A stretch of 64,000 nucleotides of DNA from Segatella copri (GTDB lineage Bacteria > Bacteroidota > Bacteroidia > Bacteroidales > Bacteroidaceae). The position numbers and the translations under genes were made by a program. Positions 17,609 through 26,389 of this stretch are shown here, in pieces. The stretch covers positions 2,167,001-2,231,000 of the forward strand of contig NZ_CP042464.1 of the NCBI RefSeq assembly GCF_015074785.1, read 5' to 3'. How positions within the stretch are numbered: position 1 is the first letter of the stretch; every line of letters begins with the position of its first letter. A model generated the notes under the pieces. That model worked only from the letters and a program-made list of their open reading frames with translations, was not told where the DNA came from and did not search any database.

Positions 17609-17652
17609 TTCAACACTTAACATTGAACATTAAACATTTAAAAATATAAGGT

Positions 17653-19842
17653 ATGAGCAACTTAAGATTTGAAGCTGTTTCAGAGGCTTCCAAGAGAAAG
17701 CCTGTTGAGGTAACCGCTCCTAGCGAGCGACCAAGTGAATTCTTCGGAAAGAAGGTATTCAACCGACAGAAGATGTACAAGTATCTCCCTGCAGATGTCT
17801 ATGAGAAACTGGTAGACGTCATCGACAATGGAGCTCGTCTCGACCGTAACATCGCCAACGCCGTAGCCAAAGGCATCAAGCAGTGGGCTGACGAGAATGG
17901 CGTAACCCACTACACCCACTGGTTCCAGCCACTGACAGAAGGTACTGCCGAGAAGCACGATGCCTTCATCGAGCATGATGGCAAGGGTGGTATGATCGAG
18001 GAATTTTCAGGCAAGTTGCTCGTTCAGCAGGAGCCTGATGCTTCATCTTTCCCATCTGGCGGTATCCGCTCTACCTTCGAGGCTCGCGGTTATTCTGCTT
18101 GGGATCCAACATCTCCTGTATTTATCATCGACGATACACTCTGTATCCCTACCGTCTTCATCTCTTATACAGGTGAGGCTCTCGACTATAAAGCTCCATT
18201 GCTCCGTTCATTGCACGCTGTAAACGTAGCAGCAACAGAGGTTTGCCACTACTTCAACCCAGATGTCAAGAAAGTTATTTCCAATCTCGGTTGGGAGCAG
18301 GAGTACTTCTTGGTAGATGAGAGCTTGTATGCTGCACGTCCTGACCTGATGTTGACTGGTCGCACCCTGATGGGTCACGATTCGGCAAAGAACCAGCAGA
18401 TGGACGACCATTACTTCGGAGCCATCCCAGAGCGTGTTCAGGCATTCATGAAGGATTTGGAAATCCAGGCTCTTGAACTCGGTATTCCTTGCAAGACCCG
18501 TCATAACGAGGTAGCACCAAACCAGTTTGAGTTGGCACCTATCTTCGAGGAGACCAACCTTGCCGTTGACCACAACATGCTCCTGATGAGCTTGATGAAG
18601 AAGGTAGCTCGCCATCACGGTTTCCGCGTACTTCTCCATGAGAAGCCATTCGCAGGCATCAACGGTTCCGGTAAGCACAACAACTGGAGTCTCGCTACAG
18701 ATACAGGCATTCTGCTCCATGGTCCTGGCAAGACACCAGAGGATAACCTCCGTTTCGTAGTCTTCATCACAGAGACTTTGATGGGTGTATACAAGCACAA
18801 CGGTTTGCTCAAGGCTTCTATCATGAGTGCAACCAATGCTCATCGTCTGGGCGCCAACGAGGCACCTCCAGCAATCATCTCTTCATTCCTCGGCAAGCAG
18901 TTGACCGACCTTCTCGAGCACATTGAGAAAGCCGACAAGAAGGATCTCTTCACCGTAGCTGGCAAGCAGGGCATGAAGTTAGATATCCCAGAGATTCCAG
19001 AGTTGATGATTGATAACACCGACCGTAACCGTACTTCTCCATTCGCCTTCACCGGTAACCGTTTCGAGTTCCGTGCCGTAGGTTCTGAGGCTAACTGTGC
19101 ATCAGCAATGATTGTATTGAACACAGCTGTAGCTGAGGCTTTGACCAACTTCAAGAAGCGTGTGGATGAGTTGATTGCCAAGGGTGAGGACAAGACATCT
19201 GCCATCATCGATATCGTTCGTCAGGATTTGAAGACCTGCAAGCCAATCCGTTTCGACGGCAATGGTTACTCAGATGAGTGGGTAGAGGAAGCTGCTAAGC
19301 GTGGTTTGGACTGCGAGAAGAGCTGTCCTAAGATTTTCGAGCGTTATCTCGACCCTGCATCTATCAAGATGTTCGAGGATATGGGTGTCATGAAGAAGAA
19401 CGAGTTGGAAGCCCGTAACGAGGTGAAATGGGAGACCTACACCAAGAAGATTCAGATTGAGGCTCGTGTGATGGGCGACTTGAGCATGAACCACATCATC
19501 CCTGTGGCTACTCACTATCAGAGCCAGTTGGCTAAGAATGTGGAGAATATGATTGACATCTTCGGTGACGAGGAAGGCAAGAAGTTGACAGCCCGCAACA
19601 TTAATATCATCAAGAAGATTGCTGAGCGCACTCAGATCATCGAGACCGGTGTTGAGGAGTTAGTTAATGCCCGCAAGGTAGCCAACAAGATTGAGAATGA
19701 GCACGACAAGGCGATAGCTTATCATGACACGGTAGCTCCAAAGATGGAAGAGATCCGTTATCAGATTGACAAGTTGGAGTTGGCTGTAGCCGATGAGCTT
19801 TGGACCTTGCCTAAGTATCGTGAACTCCTATTCATCAGATAA
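17653..19842 (+). CDS. glnN: Glutamine synthetase type III
   Basis: The 729-residue enzyme is a GSIII glutamine synthetase, which makes glutamine from glutamate, ammonia and ATP. Size (GSI is about 470) and motifs mark the type: FPSGGIRSTFEARGYSAWD near 130, TRHNEVAPNQFELAPIFEE near 285, HEKPFAGINGSGKHNNWS near 330 and DRNRTSPFAFTGNRFEFRAVGS near 460. It is the third gene after dapF and dapL, and is separated by dapF's divergent promoter region from glnK-amtB, so uptake and assimilation of ammonium are grouped. A hairpin terminator follows at 19982. The protein is complete. Many Bacteroidales also carry GSI elsewhere; not visible here. Confidence 0.97.
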   Translation: MSNLRFEAVSEASKRKPVEVTAPSERPSEFFGKKVFNRQKMYKYLPADVYEKLVDVIDNGARLDRNIANAVAKGIKQWADENGVTHYTHWFQPLTEGTAEKHDAFIEHDGKGGMIEEFSGKLLVQQEPDASSFPSGGIRSTFEARGYSAWDPTSPVFIIDDTLCIPTVFISYTGEALDYKAPLLRSLHAVNVAATEVCHYFNPDVKKVISNLGWEQEYFLVDESLYAARPDLMLTGRTLMGHDSAKNQQMDDHYFGAIPERVQAFMKDLEIQALELGIPCKTRHNEVAPNQFELAPIFEETNLAVDHNMLLMSLMKKVARHHGFRVLLHEKPFAGINGSGKHNNWSLATDTGILLHGPGKTPEDNLRFVVFITETLMGVYKHNGLLKASIMSATNAHRLGANEAPPAIISSFLGKQLTDLLEHIEKADKKDLFTVAGKQGMKLDIPEIPELMIDNTDRNRTSPFAFTGNRFEFRAVGSEANCASAMIVLNTAVAEALTNFKKRVDELIAKGEDKTSAIIDIVRQDLKTCKPIRFDGNGYSDEWVEEAAKRGLDCEKSCPKIFERYLDPASIKMFEDMGVMKKNELEARNEVKWETYTKKIQIEARVMGDLSMNHIIPVATHYQSQLAKNVENMIDIFGDEEGKKLTARNINIIKKIAERTQIIETGVEELVNARKVANKIENEHDKAIAYHDTVAPKMEEIRYQIDKLELAVADELWTLPKYRELLFIR

Positions 19843-19981
19843 TCAGCAATTTCTGGTTTAATTATAAGGTATAGTTTTCGTTTAAGAAAAAGAAAACGCA
19901 AAAGCTCTAAAAGAGCTACTCTTCATCAGATATAACAATTGAACGATCAATCTATTTCTTTTATTGGTTGTTTAAGTTTGC

Positions 19982-20017
19982 GCGGAGTGTGGTTGTGAAA
20001 TCACGCTCCGCTTTTTT
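19982..20017 (+). terminator. Rho-independent terminator of glnN
   Basis: GCGGAGTGTG (19982-19991) pairs with CACGCTCCGC (20002-20011) as a 10-bp stem with one G-T pair, followed by six T. Confidence 0.85.
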
Positions 20018-20078
20018 ATATACGCAGAAAAAACTGTAATAAGCTTCATTGTCCAATGAAGCCTACTTCAACTATCAA

Positions 20079-20114
20079 TGAAGCCTGTTTCGATGACTAA
20101 CGAAGCAGGCTTCA
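20079..20114. repeat. 14-bp inverted repeat downstream of glnN
   Basis: TGAAGCCTGTTTCG (20079-20092) pairs with CGAAGCAGGCTTCA (20101-20114) with one G-T pair and an 8-nt loop. A diverged copy of the arm (AATGAAGCCTACTTCA) lies at 20055-20070. It sits between convergent glnN and the KilA-N remnant; no T run follows. Confidence 0.7.
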
Positions 20115-20130
20115 TAAAACTTATGTAATT

Positions 20131-20376
20131 CTATTCATTGATACAAGCCGCACAAATAAACTCGCTTAAACTAAATGCTATATCTTTATGAGCATATGTT
20201 CCTCCATAACGCCCAGACTTTGCAATCAAACCAATTGCAACGGTGGTATCTATCCATTTTTTAGGAGAAAGAGTAAAAGCATTAAGACCTGCCTCTTTTT
20301 TAAACCCCTCGAATTCGAGGGGTTTAAAAGAAGGATTATATAAATCTTCCCAAATTACCAAGCATAAACCAAACAT
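20131..20376 (-). pseudogene. Fragment of a KilA-N domain protein
   Basis: The 81 residues contain NPSFKPLEFEGFKKEAG, LSPKKWIDTT and KSGRYGGTYAHKDIAF, the core of the KilA-N DNA-binding domain found in phage and Bacteroidales accessory loci. The N-terminal strand pair of the domain is missing (it opens MFGLCLVIWEDL, where relatives have an uninterrupted FLGLWEQL-like stretch), and the protein ends a few residues after AFSLSEFI where relatives continue with the long helices. A broken copy of a roughly 270-residue gene is the best reading. Confidence 0.75.
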
Positions 20377-21180
20377 ACCACAACTATGCTATTTTTCATC
20401 TGCCACATTTATATTTCTGGAAGATTCTATCTTTTTTTCCTAAAATATGAGTACTTTTGTAAAAGATTTACAGGAGGAATTTTCAATTACAGGCAAGACG
20501 AATCTACAAACATAAATAAGAGAGAGGGGAAAAAGAAAGGTTGCTTTATATCACGCTTTCCATACTTCACTGCCTATCATGGCAGGATATGGATTTCTGG
20601 GACTGACCACCTTGAAAGTGCGTACCACATTACGACTGTCGCCGAGGAGGGCTGAAGCTGAACTTTAGCGTTTCACTCTTTTTATAAGCAGCGCATGCTA
20701 AAGAATATAAAGAAATATGTATCAATGGGTTATATAGGATTTAAAAGATTCATAAAACGCTATTTTTACCCTATTTTCAGTGTTCTGAGTTCAGTATTCA
20801 GCCTGATGTTCAGCCTCATGAGACATAGAGTAAACAAGTACTTGCAATCTTAAGTTACTGAATGGTGAACAGCGGGGTGAACACTTACCCAAAGTATTCA
20901 CCTTTTCGGCTTCGGGGTGAACCCTAGTAAAAAGAACTTTGTATATACAGCGCATGTTAGAAATATAAGAGTCTAGATTATAATGGGTTATAGGGTATAT
21001 TTAACACATTATTAACGCTAAAGGTTGGCATCGGGGTTCACCCTTCACCGACTTCATTGCCAAGTGTTCACCCTCACTCTTATTTAGAGAACGTTGCAAA
21101 CAACAGCAAGCCCCAACAGAATACCGCCCCCGACCTGCCCTTCTAGGGGTGGGTAGGGTAAGTCTGGCGTAAACAAGATA
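20377..21180. other. Noncoding stretch with duplicated block and GTGAAC motifs
   Basis: No convincing gene was seen. A block beginning near AGCGCATG and ending at ATGGGTTATA occurs twice (20687-20735 and 20947-20994). Motif GGGTGAAC or its complement GTTCACC recurs at 20874, 20914, 21035 and 21064 in both orientations. The stretch looks like intergenic debris of a lost replication-type locus. Confidence 0.5.
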
Positions 21181-21246
21181 GTTACGATAGCTAAGTATTA
21201 TGGTTACGATAGCTAAGTATCATGGTTACGATGGCTAAGTATCATA
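21181..21246. repeat. Three tandem 22-bp repeats
   Basis: GTTACGATAGCTAAGTAT plus four bases is repeated at 21181, 21203 and 21225 with one or two changes per copy. Three copies of ATCGGTGAG follow at 21275, 21285 and 21305. Purpose unknown. Confidence 0.9.
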
Positions 21247-21485
21247 CTTATGGAGCATAACCCTATCAGTGATAATCGGTGAGTATCGGTGAGAAACGAT
21301 GAGCATCGGTGAGTTGGGAATGAGAAATGTTGTATCTTTGCATTGTGATTCAGAAAGAGTCTCTCACAGATTTGCACAGATACTCTCGTTGCAAGCAACG
21401 GTCTTATACACATCAAGGCTCACAGTAAAGAAAATCTGTGTTATCTGTGGGAAAATTAAACATTCAACATTAATCATTAATAAAA

Positions 21486-21566
21486 ATGAAAAAGGAAACA
21501 ATTCAGAAAGTAATCAATTTCGTCATCACCGTCCTCAGTTCCTTCTGTGTGCAGAGCTGCAAGTGA
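21486..21566 (+). CDS. Smalltalk micro-protein
   Basis: A 26-residue reading frame starts MKKETIQKVINFVITVLS and ends with a Cys-rich SFCVQSCK tail. It matches the 'smalltalk' family of about 30-residue Bacteroidales proteins: MKKE start, one hydrophobic helix, and a Ser-Cys near the end. The family is usually encoded directly before an N-acetylmuramoyl-L-alanine amidase gene, and here a piece of such an amidase follows within 75 bp. The hydrophobic stretch may be a membrane segment or a lipoprotein-like signal; function is unknown. It seems intact while its partners are broken. Confidence 0.75.
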   Translation: MKKETIQKVINFVITVLSSFCVQSCK

Positions 21567-21636
21567 TAGCGTTTGAACACGAATTACACGAATCGAACGA
21601 ATCAATCTGTTCAATGGCCATTTTCGTGTCATTCCT

Positions 21637-21810
21637 GCCGACACTCGCACTCCAGCCCAGAAGGAATCTCTGGAAGACCTCCTCTACAGTCTCGCCCTCG
21701 ACTATCACGATGCCGAGATTCTAGGCCATCGCGACCTTCCCTGGGTTCGCAAGAGCTGTCCTTGCTTCGATGTCAAGGAATGGCTGAAGGAAATCGACTT
21801 CCCTCTCTAG
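21637..21810 (+). pseudogene. C-terminal fragment of an N-acetylmuramoyl-L-alanine amidase
   Basis: In the frame of 21640 the sequence reads ADTRTPAQKESLEDLLYSL, then DAEILGHRDLP, then SCPCFDVKEWL and a stop at 21808-21810. This is the end of phage-type amidase_2 enzymes that cut the peptide from muramic acid; HRD provides a zinc ligand. The N-terminal half, with the other zinc His, is absent: upstream sequence leads straight into the smalltalk gene. It is a relic with about 57 codons left. Confidence 0.8.
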
Positions 21811-21842
21811 ATAATGCTCCTAATCTGAAAACAGATGGGAGT

Positions 21843-22163
21843 TTTTTAAAACCTACCTTCAATAGATGGTACCTGCTCTGGATTACCTGGCTTGATGAAA
21901 CCTATTGGGTCATCGGGGCAACGCTGGGTGGCCTCATCGGTCCGTTTATCACCTTCGACCTCAAAGGATTGGATTTCGTGCTGACCGTTATGTTTACGGC
22001 TATCTTCGCAGACAACTGGCTTCGGGAGAAAGACTATACCAGCAGTATTTCCGGACTGATTATCTCGGGTCTGTACCTCACGATATTCAGTGCCGACCAC
22101 TTCATCATCCCAAGCATGGTTATCATCCTTGTATTTCTCACCCTCAAAAAAAGAAAAGTATGA
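21843..22163 (+). pseudogene. azlC: azlC remnant (branched-chain amino acid exporter subunit), doubly deleted
   Basis: About 106 residues of AzlC remain: RWYLLWITWLDET from the middle joined directly to YWVIGATLGGLIGPF and the C-terminal hydrophobic half (DFVLTVMFTAIFADNW, GLIISGLYLTIF, FIIPSMVIILVFL). Complete AzlC has about 230 residues; the N-terminal third is gone and about 20 residues between DET and YWVIGA are lost in frame. The reading frame runs on upstream through unrelated sequence (amidase debris). It overlaps the azlD start by four bases, as in intact azlCD operons. AzlC cannot be functional in this form. Confidence 0.8.
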
Positions 22164-22477
22164 CTCTTCTCCAACAAATCATCATGGTTTCAGCAGGCGT
22201 AGCCGCCACCATGCTTACCCGTTTCATCCCTTTCATCGCCTTCCGGCCGAGGAAACCTACACCTAAGTACATTCTGTATTTAGGCAAGGTACTGCCAGCC
22301 TCGGTCTTTGCCCTGCTGGTGGTTTACTGCCTTCGCCACATCCATTCCTTCTCTCCAGATTCCGTGGCACAGTTGGCAGCTATAGCCTTCACCATCCTCA
22401 TCCACGTATGGAAAAGGAATATGATGTGGTCAATAGCAGCAGGCACCCTCTGCTATATGCTGCTCATCAGAATCTGA
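22160..22477 (+). CDS. azlD: AzlD-type branched-chain amino acid transport subunit
   Basis: The 105-residue integral membrane protein (MTLLQQIIMVSAGVAATMLTR, then PKYILYLGKVLPASVFALLVVY) is the small AzlD subunit that works with AzlC to export branched-chain amino acids. It has four hydrophobic segments and the conserved PxxILYLGKVLPxA stretch. Its ATG overlaps the azlC stop (ATGA). It is complete, but its partner is a remnant, so it is likely an orphan on the way to loss. It ends directly against the stop of the convergent ZIP transporter gene at 22478, with no gap. Confidence 0.85.
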   Translation: MTLLQQIIMVSAGVAATMLTRFIPFIAFRPRKPTPKYILYLGKVLPASVFALLVVYCLRHIHSFSPDSVAQLAAIAFTILIHVWKRNMMWSIAAGTLCYMLLIRI

Positions 22478-23230
22478 CTACACACATTTCTCCATCAGCA
22501 CAAAGGTGATGAAACCCAGGAGAAGAGCATAGGTGGCTTGCTTCTGAAAGCCATGGGCATGAGTTTCGGGAATCATCTCATCGCTCGTTACATAAAGCAT
22601 GGCGCCACCGGCAAAGCCCAGCATCACGGGGAGGAAGGTGGAAGAGGCTGAGCCCAAACCGAAACCCAACAGAATGCCTACCACTTCGAGCAGGGCGATG
22701 AAAATGGAAATAAAAAAGGTGCGGACTGCTGTAACACCAGCCATCATCAAAGGAGCGATGATCACCATACCCTCAGGGATGTTCTGCAGGGCGATACCGA
22801 AGGATACCCCCCACTCCGTTGCTCCCTCTGCCGAACAGACACTCACTCCAGCAGCCATGCCTTCGGGCAGTTTATGTAGGGCTATCGCCATCACGAAAAG
22901 CATCACATGACTGAGCCTGGCATTGTTGCGATGCTCCTCGGGGTCTAGTCCCGTGATATGATGAAGATGGGGAGTTACCAGGTCTAGCACATTCAGGAAC
23001 AGGGCTCCTGCCATCACGCCGATTACTACCAGCCACCAAAGTCCGGTCTGTTCGAAGGCTGGCACTATCAGTCCCAATGTGGAAGCTGCCAGCATGATTC
23101 CGGCACAATATCCCAATACGGCGTCGTTCCATTTGTGAGGCAACTCCTTGACGAAGAATCCCAAAATGGCACCTATAATCGTGGCACCGCAAAGCCCGGC
23201 AGCACTAATCAATACGTTTGTCATAATCAA
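22478..23230 (-). CDS. zupT: ZIP family divalent metal transporter (ZupT-like)
   Basis: The 250-residue protein is a ZIP transporter that brings zinc or other divalent metals into the cytoplasm. Metal-site motifs are ALHKLPEGMAAG and LQNIPEGMVIIAP in two adjacent helices, with DEMIPETHAHG near the C terminus; a His/Glu loop (HLHHITGLDPEEH) lies in the middle. Eight hydrophobic segments fit the family. An alternative ATG two codons in (MTNVLIS) is possible. It follows eno after 180 bp containing a terminator, and converges with azlD. Substrate is inferred from the family. Confidence 0.9.
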   Translation of the reverse strand: MIMTNVLISAAGLCGATIIGAILGFFVKELPHKWNDAVLGYCAGIMLAASTLGLIVPAFEQTGLWWLVVIGVMAGALFLNVLDLVTPHLHHITGLDPEEHRNNARLSHVMLFVMAIALHKLPEGMAAGVSVCSAEGATEWGVSFGIALQNIPEGMVIIAPLMMAGVTAVRTFFISIFIALLEVVGILLGFGLGSASSTFLPVMLGFAGGAMLYVTSDEMIPETHAHGFQKQATYALLLGFITFVLMEKCV

Positions 23231-23294
23231 TATAATATATCGAAGTTATCCAGTTAAACACATGAAGATACAGATACATCATAGAAGGAAAAAA

Positions 23295-23323
23295 GCATGG
23301 ACAACCATCACGGTCATCCATGC
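23295..23323 (-). terminator. Terminator downstream of eno
   Basis: On the minus strand GCATGGA (23323-23317) and TCCATGC (23301-23295) form a stem followed by a T6 run (23294-23289 region, A-rich on the plus strand), placed 90 bp after the eno stop. Confidence 0.7.
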
Positions 23324-23411
23324 CCATCTATTTCGTATCTGATCTATTCTATTTTTATAAAATGTGTATGTTATGGTGAAATTGGTGTTTCCCAATTTCA
23401 TATCATCATTC

Positions 23412-24734
<1,323 letters not shown>

Positions 24735-24884
24735 TTAATTACATAAAAAATTTTTTCCGAGTGCAAATTTAGGTATTATCTGACAAATCTCCAAATTTCG
24801 GGCATCATCAAAAGTAGGTATTCGCCCGAAAATACCTACATATAGGTAAGGAGAGGCATGGAAATTTGAGATGCTACCAAATTG

Positions 24885-25367
24885 TCATTTTATTTTAATT
24901 TTATCAATCAGTCCTTCGAAATCCTCCTTTTGCATAGCACCCATCTGCACAGATGGTTTGCCTTTCACGGGGATGAATAGGAAGGTAGGGATGCTGCTGA
25001 TACCGAAAACAGAAGCAAGTTCAGACTCCTGGTCGATATCCACCTTATAGAAATCTATCTTGCCAGCATATTTCTCGGCGAGAGATTCCACTACGGGAGC
25101 CATCATCTTGCAAGGACCACACCAGGTGGTATAGAAATCGATGACGGCAGGACGGGAACCGGCAAAGACCCACTCTTCCGGATGAGCCTCGTAATCCATA
25201 ATCTTTTTTCTGAAATCAGATGTGGTAAGATATTGCACCTTGGCAGTTTCATTCTTTTCAGTTTTCCCTACAGTCGTTTGAGGAGAAACATCAGGTGCTT
25301 TCCTGTTCTGTGTACAAGAAACAAGAAATGGTAGAAATAAAATAGCTGCTAATATGATTTTCTTCAT
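24885..25367 (-). CDS. Thioredoxin-like lipoprotein
   Basis: The 160-residue protein has a lipoprotein signal (residues 1-18, lipobox LVSC with Cys18) and a thioredoxin fold with the redox site Trp82-Cys83-Gly-Pro-Cys86 and the cis-Pro segment SSIPTF near 130. It should be anchored to a membrane on the periplasmic side and work in thiol-disulfide exchange. WCGPC is the classic thioredoxin type rather than a DsbA-type site. It lies between eno and a SIMPL-domain gene, both separated by gaps of about 90-165 bp, so it may be its own transcription unit. Confidence 0.9.
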   Translation of the reverse strand: MKKIILAAILFLPFLVSCTQNRKAPDVSPQTTVGKTEKNETAKVQYLTTSDFRKKIMDYEAHPEEWVFAGSRPAVIDFYTTWCGPCKMMAPVVESLAEKYAGKIDFYKVDIDQESELASVFGISSIPTFLFIPVKGKPSVQMGAMQKEDFEGLIDKIKIK

Positions 25368-25459
25368 CGTTTTTTCGTTGCTTTAATTTGATAGAGTGTG
25401 CCATTAGTCTATAACACACCCTCTTATTACAATTAATCACTATTCACTAATCACTACTC

Positions 25460-26167
25460 CTAATCCTTCAAAGAATAAGTAACGGTAGTAACAACCCTTA
25501 CCTTTTTAATATATGGGGTATTGGAATCGCGGTCTTCAATAGAGAACTGGCCCTGGTCGGCATTCATAATCTTGTCTATCTTACTCTTGCTGTTCTCAGC
25601 AAACTGGGTAGCAGTCTGCTCAGCATTCTCTATCGCCTCCTGCATCATCTGAGGTTTCATCTGCCGGAAGGCAACATACTCATACTTCACCGGATTCTCG
25701 TAACCACCATCCACAATAGCAACACCTTTCTGAAGCAGATCACCCTGACGGGCAATGATACTGCGGACCAGTTTCACATTCTTGGATGTAACCGTGATGA
25801 TGGAAGTAATGTTATAACGATACCCCTGGCGGTTTTCGCCATACCGTTCAGCATTGAGATCTATGACCACAGGCGCATTCACATTGATTTCATTAGCCTT
25901 AACACCATTCTCCACCAGGAAGTTTCTGATGGTTCTCGTGGTGGCATTGATTTTTTGATAGAGTTCAGGCAGGTCATTGCCTATTTCCTTGGAAACGATA
26001 GGCCACGTCACCTTATCAGCCTCCACCTCCTTTTCGGCAAGGCCTTTCACTACAACCTTTCGGTCTTTACTAATCACACTTTCAAGTCCCGACTTGATAC
26101 AAAATCCAAGCATGATGATGCCGATGGTTAAAATCACGGCTTGCTTAATACCAGAATTGATGTTCAT
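25460..26167 (-). CDS. SIMPL-domain (DUF541) protein, membrane-anchored
   Basis: The 235-residue protein has one N-terminal hydrophobic helix (about 8-26) and a SIMPL/DUF541 domain: KVVVKGLAEKEVEADKVTW, a repeat-rich helix pair and VRVVTTVTYSL at the end. Such proteins are periplasmic; related ones assemble into rings or are linked with oxidative stress in E. coli (YggE), but the role here is unknown. The start MNINSGIKQAVILTIG is supported by the helix. It is upstream of, and in line with, the thioredoxin lipoprotein gene. Confidence 0.85.
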   Translation of the reverse strand: MNINSGIKQAVILTIGIIMLGFCIKSGLESVISKDRKVVVKGLAEKEVEADKVTWPIVSKEIGNDLPELYQKINATTRTIRNFLVENGVKANEINVNAPVVIDLNAERYGENRQGYRYNITSIITVTSKNVKLVRSIIARQGDLLQKGVAIVDGGYENPVKYEYVAFRQMKPQMMQEAIENAEQTATQFAENSKSKIDKIMNADQGQFSIEDRDSNTPYIKKVRVVTTVTYSLKD

Positions 26168-26343
26168 AATTAGTCCTCCATTATTAAGTTGTTAAAATTG
26201 AGTTTCCATTCTATCTCAGATTGAGTTGCAATTTGAGTTTTCAAAGATACAATAAAAATATAGAAAAACGACACTTTATAATGATAAAATATGCTAAAAC
26301 AGCCCATATCAACCCATAAGCACCATTTTTTCTGCCCAAAAGC

Positions 26344-26374
26344 TTGCATATATTACCAAAAAAAACTACCTTTG
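26344..26374 (+). promoter_or_regulatory. Promoter of nhaC-type antiporter gene
   Basis: TTG at 26344-26346 and TACCTTTG at 26367-26374 with a 20-nt gap form a consensus promoter. It lies inside the longest possible reading frame, which shows that the ATG at 26390 is the real start. Confidence 0.8.
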
Positions 26375-26389
26375 CCCAAAAACAATAAA

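Noticed and set aside
20386..20655. Open frame of 89 codons upstream of the repeat tracts
   Set aside because: No recognisable family, AT-rich low-complexity start, lies in degenerate DNA; not supported as a gene.
21299..21724. Open frame of 141 codons over the smalltalk and amidase region
   Set aside because: Out of frame with both recognised sequences; composition is not protein-like.
26291..26389. N-terminal extension of the NhaC-type antiporter
   Set aside because: A consensus promoter lies inside it and the extension resembles no NhaC N terminus; ATG 26390 preferred.
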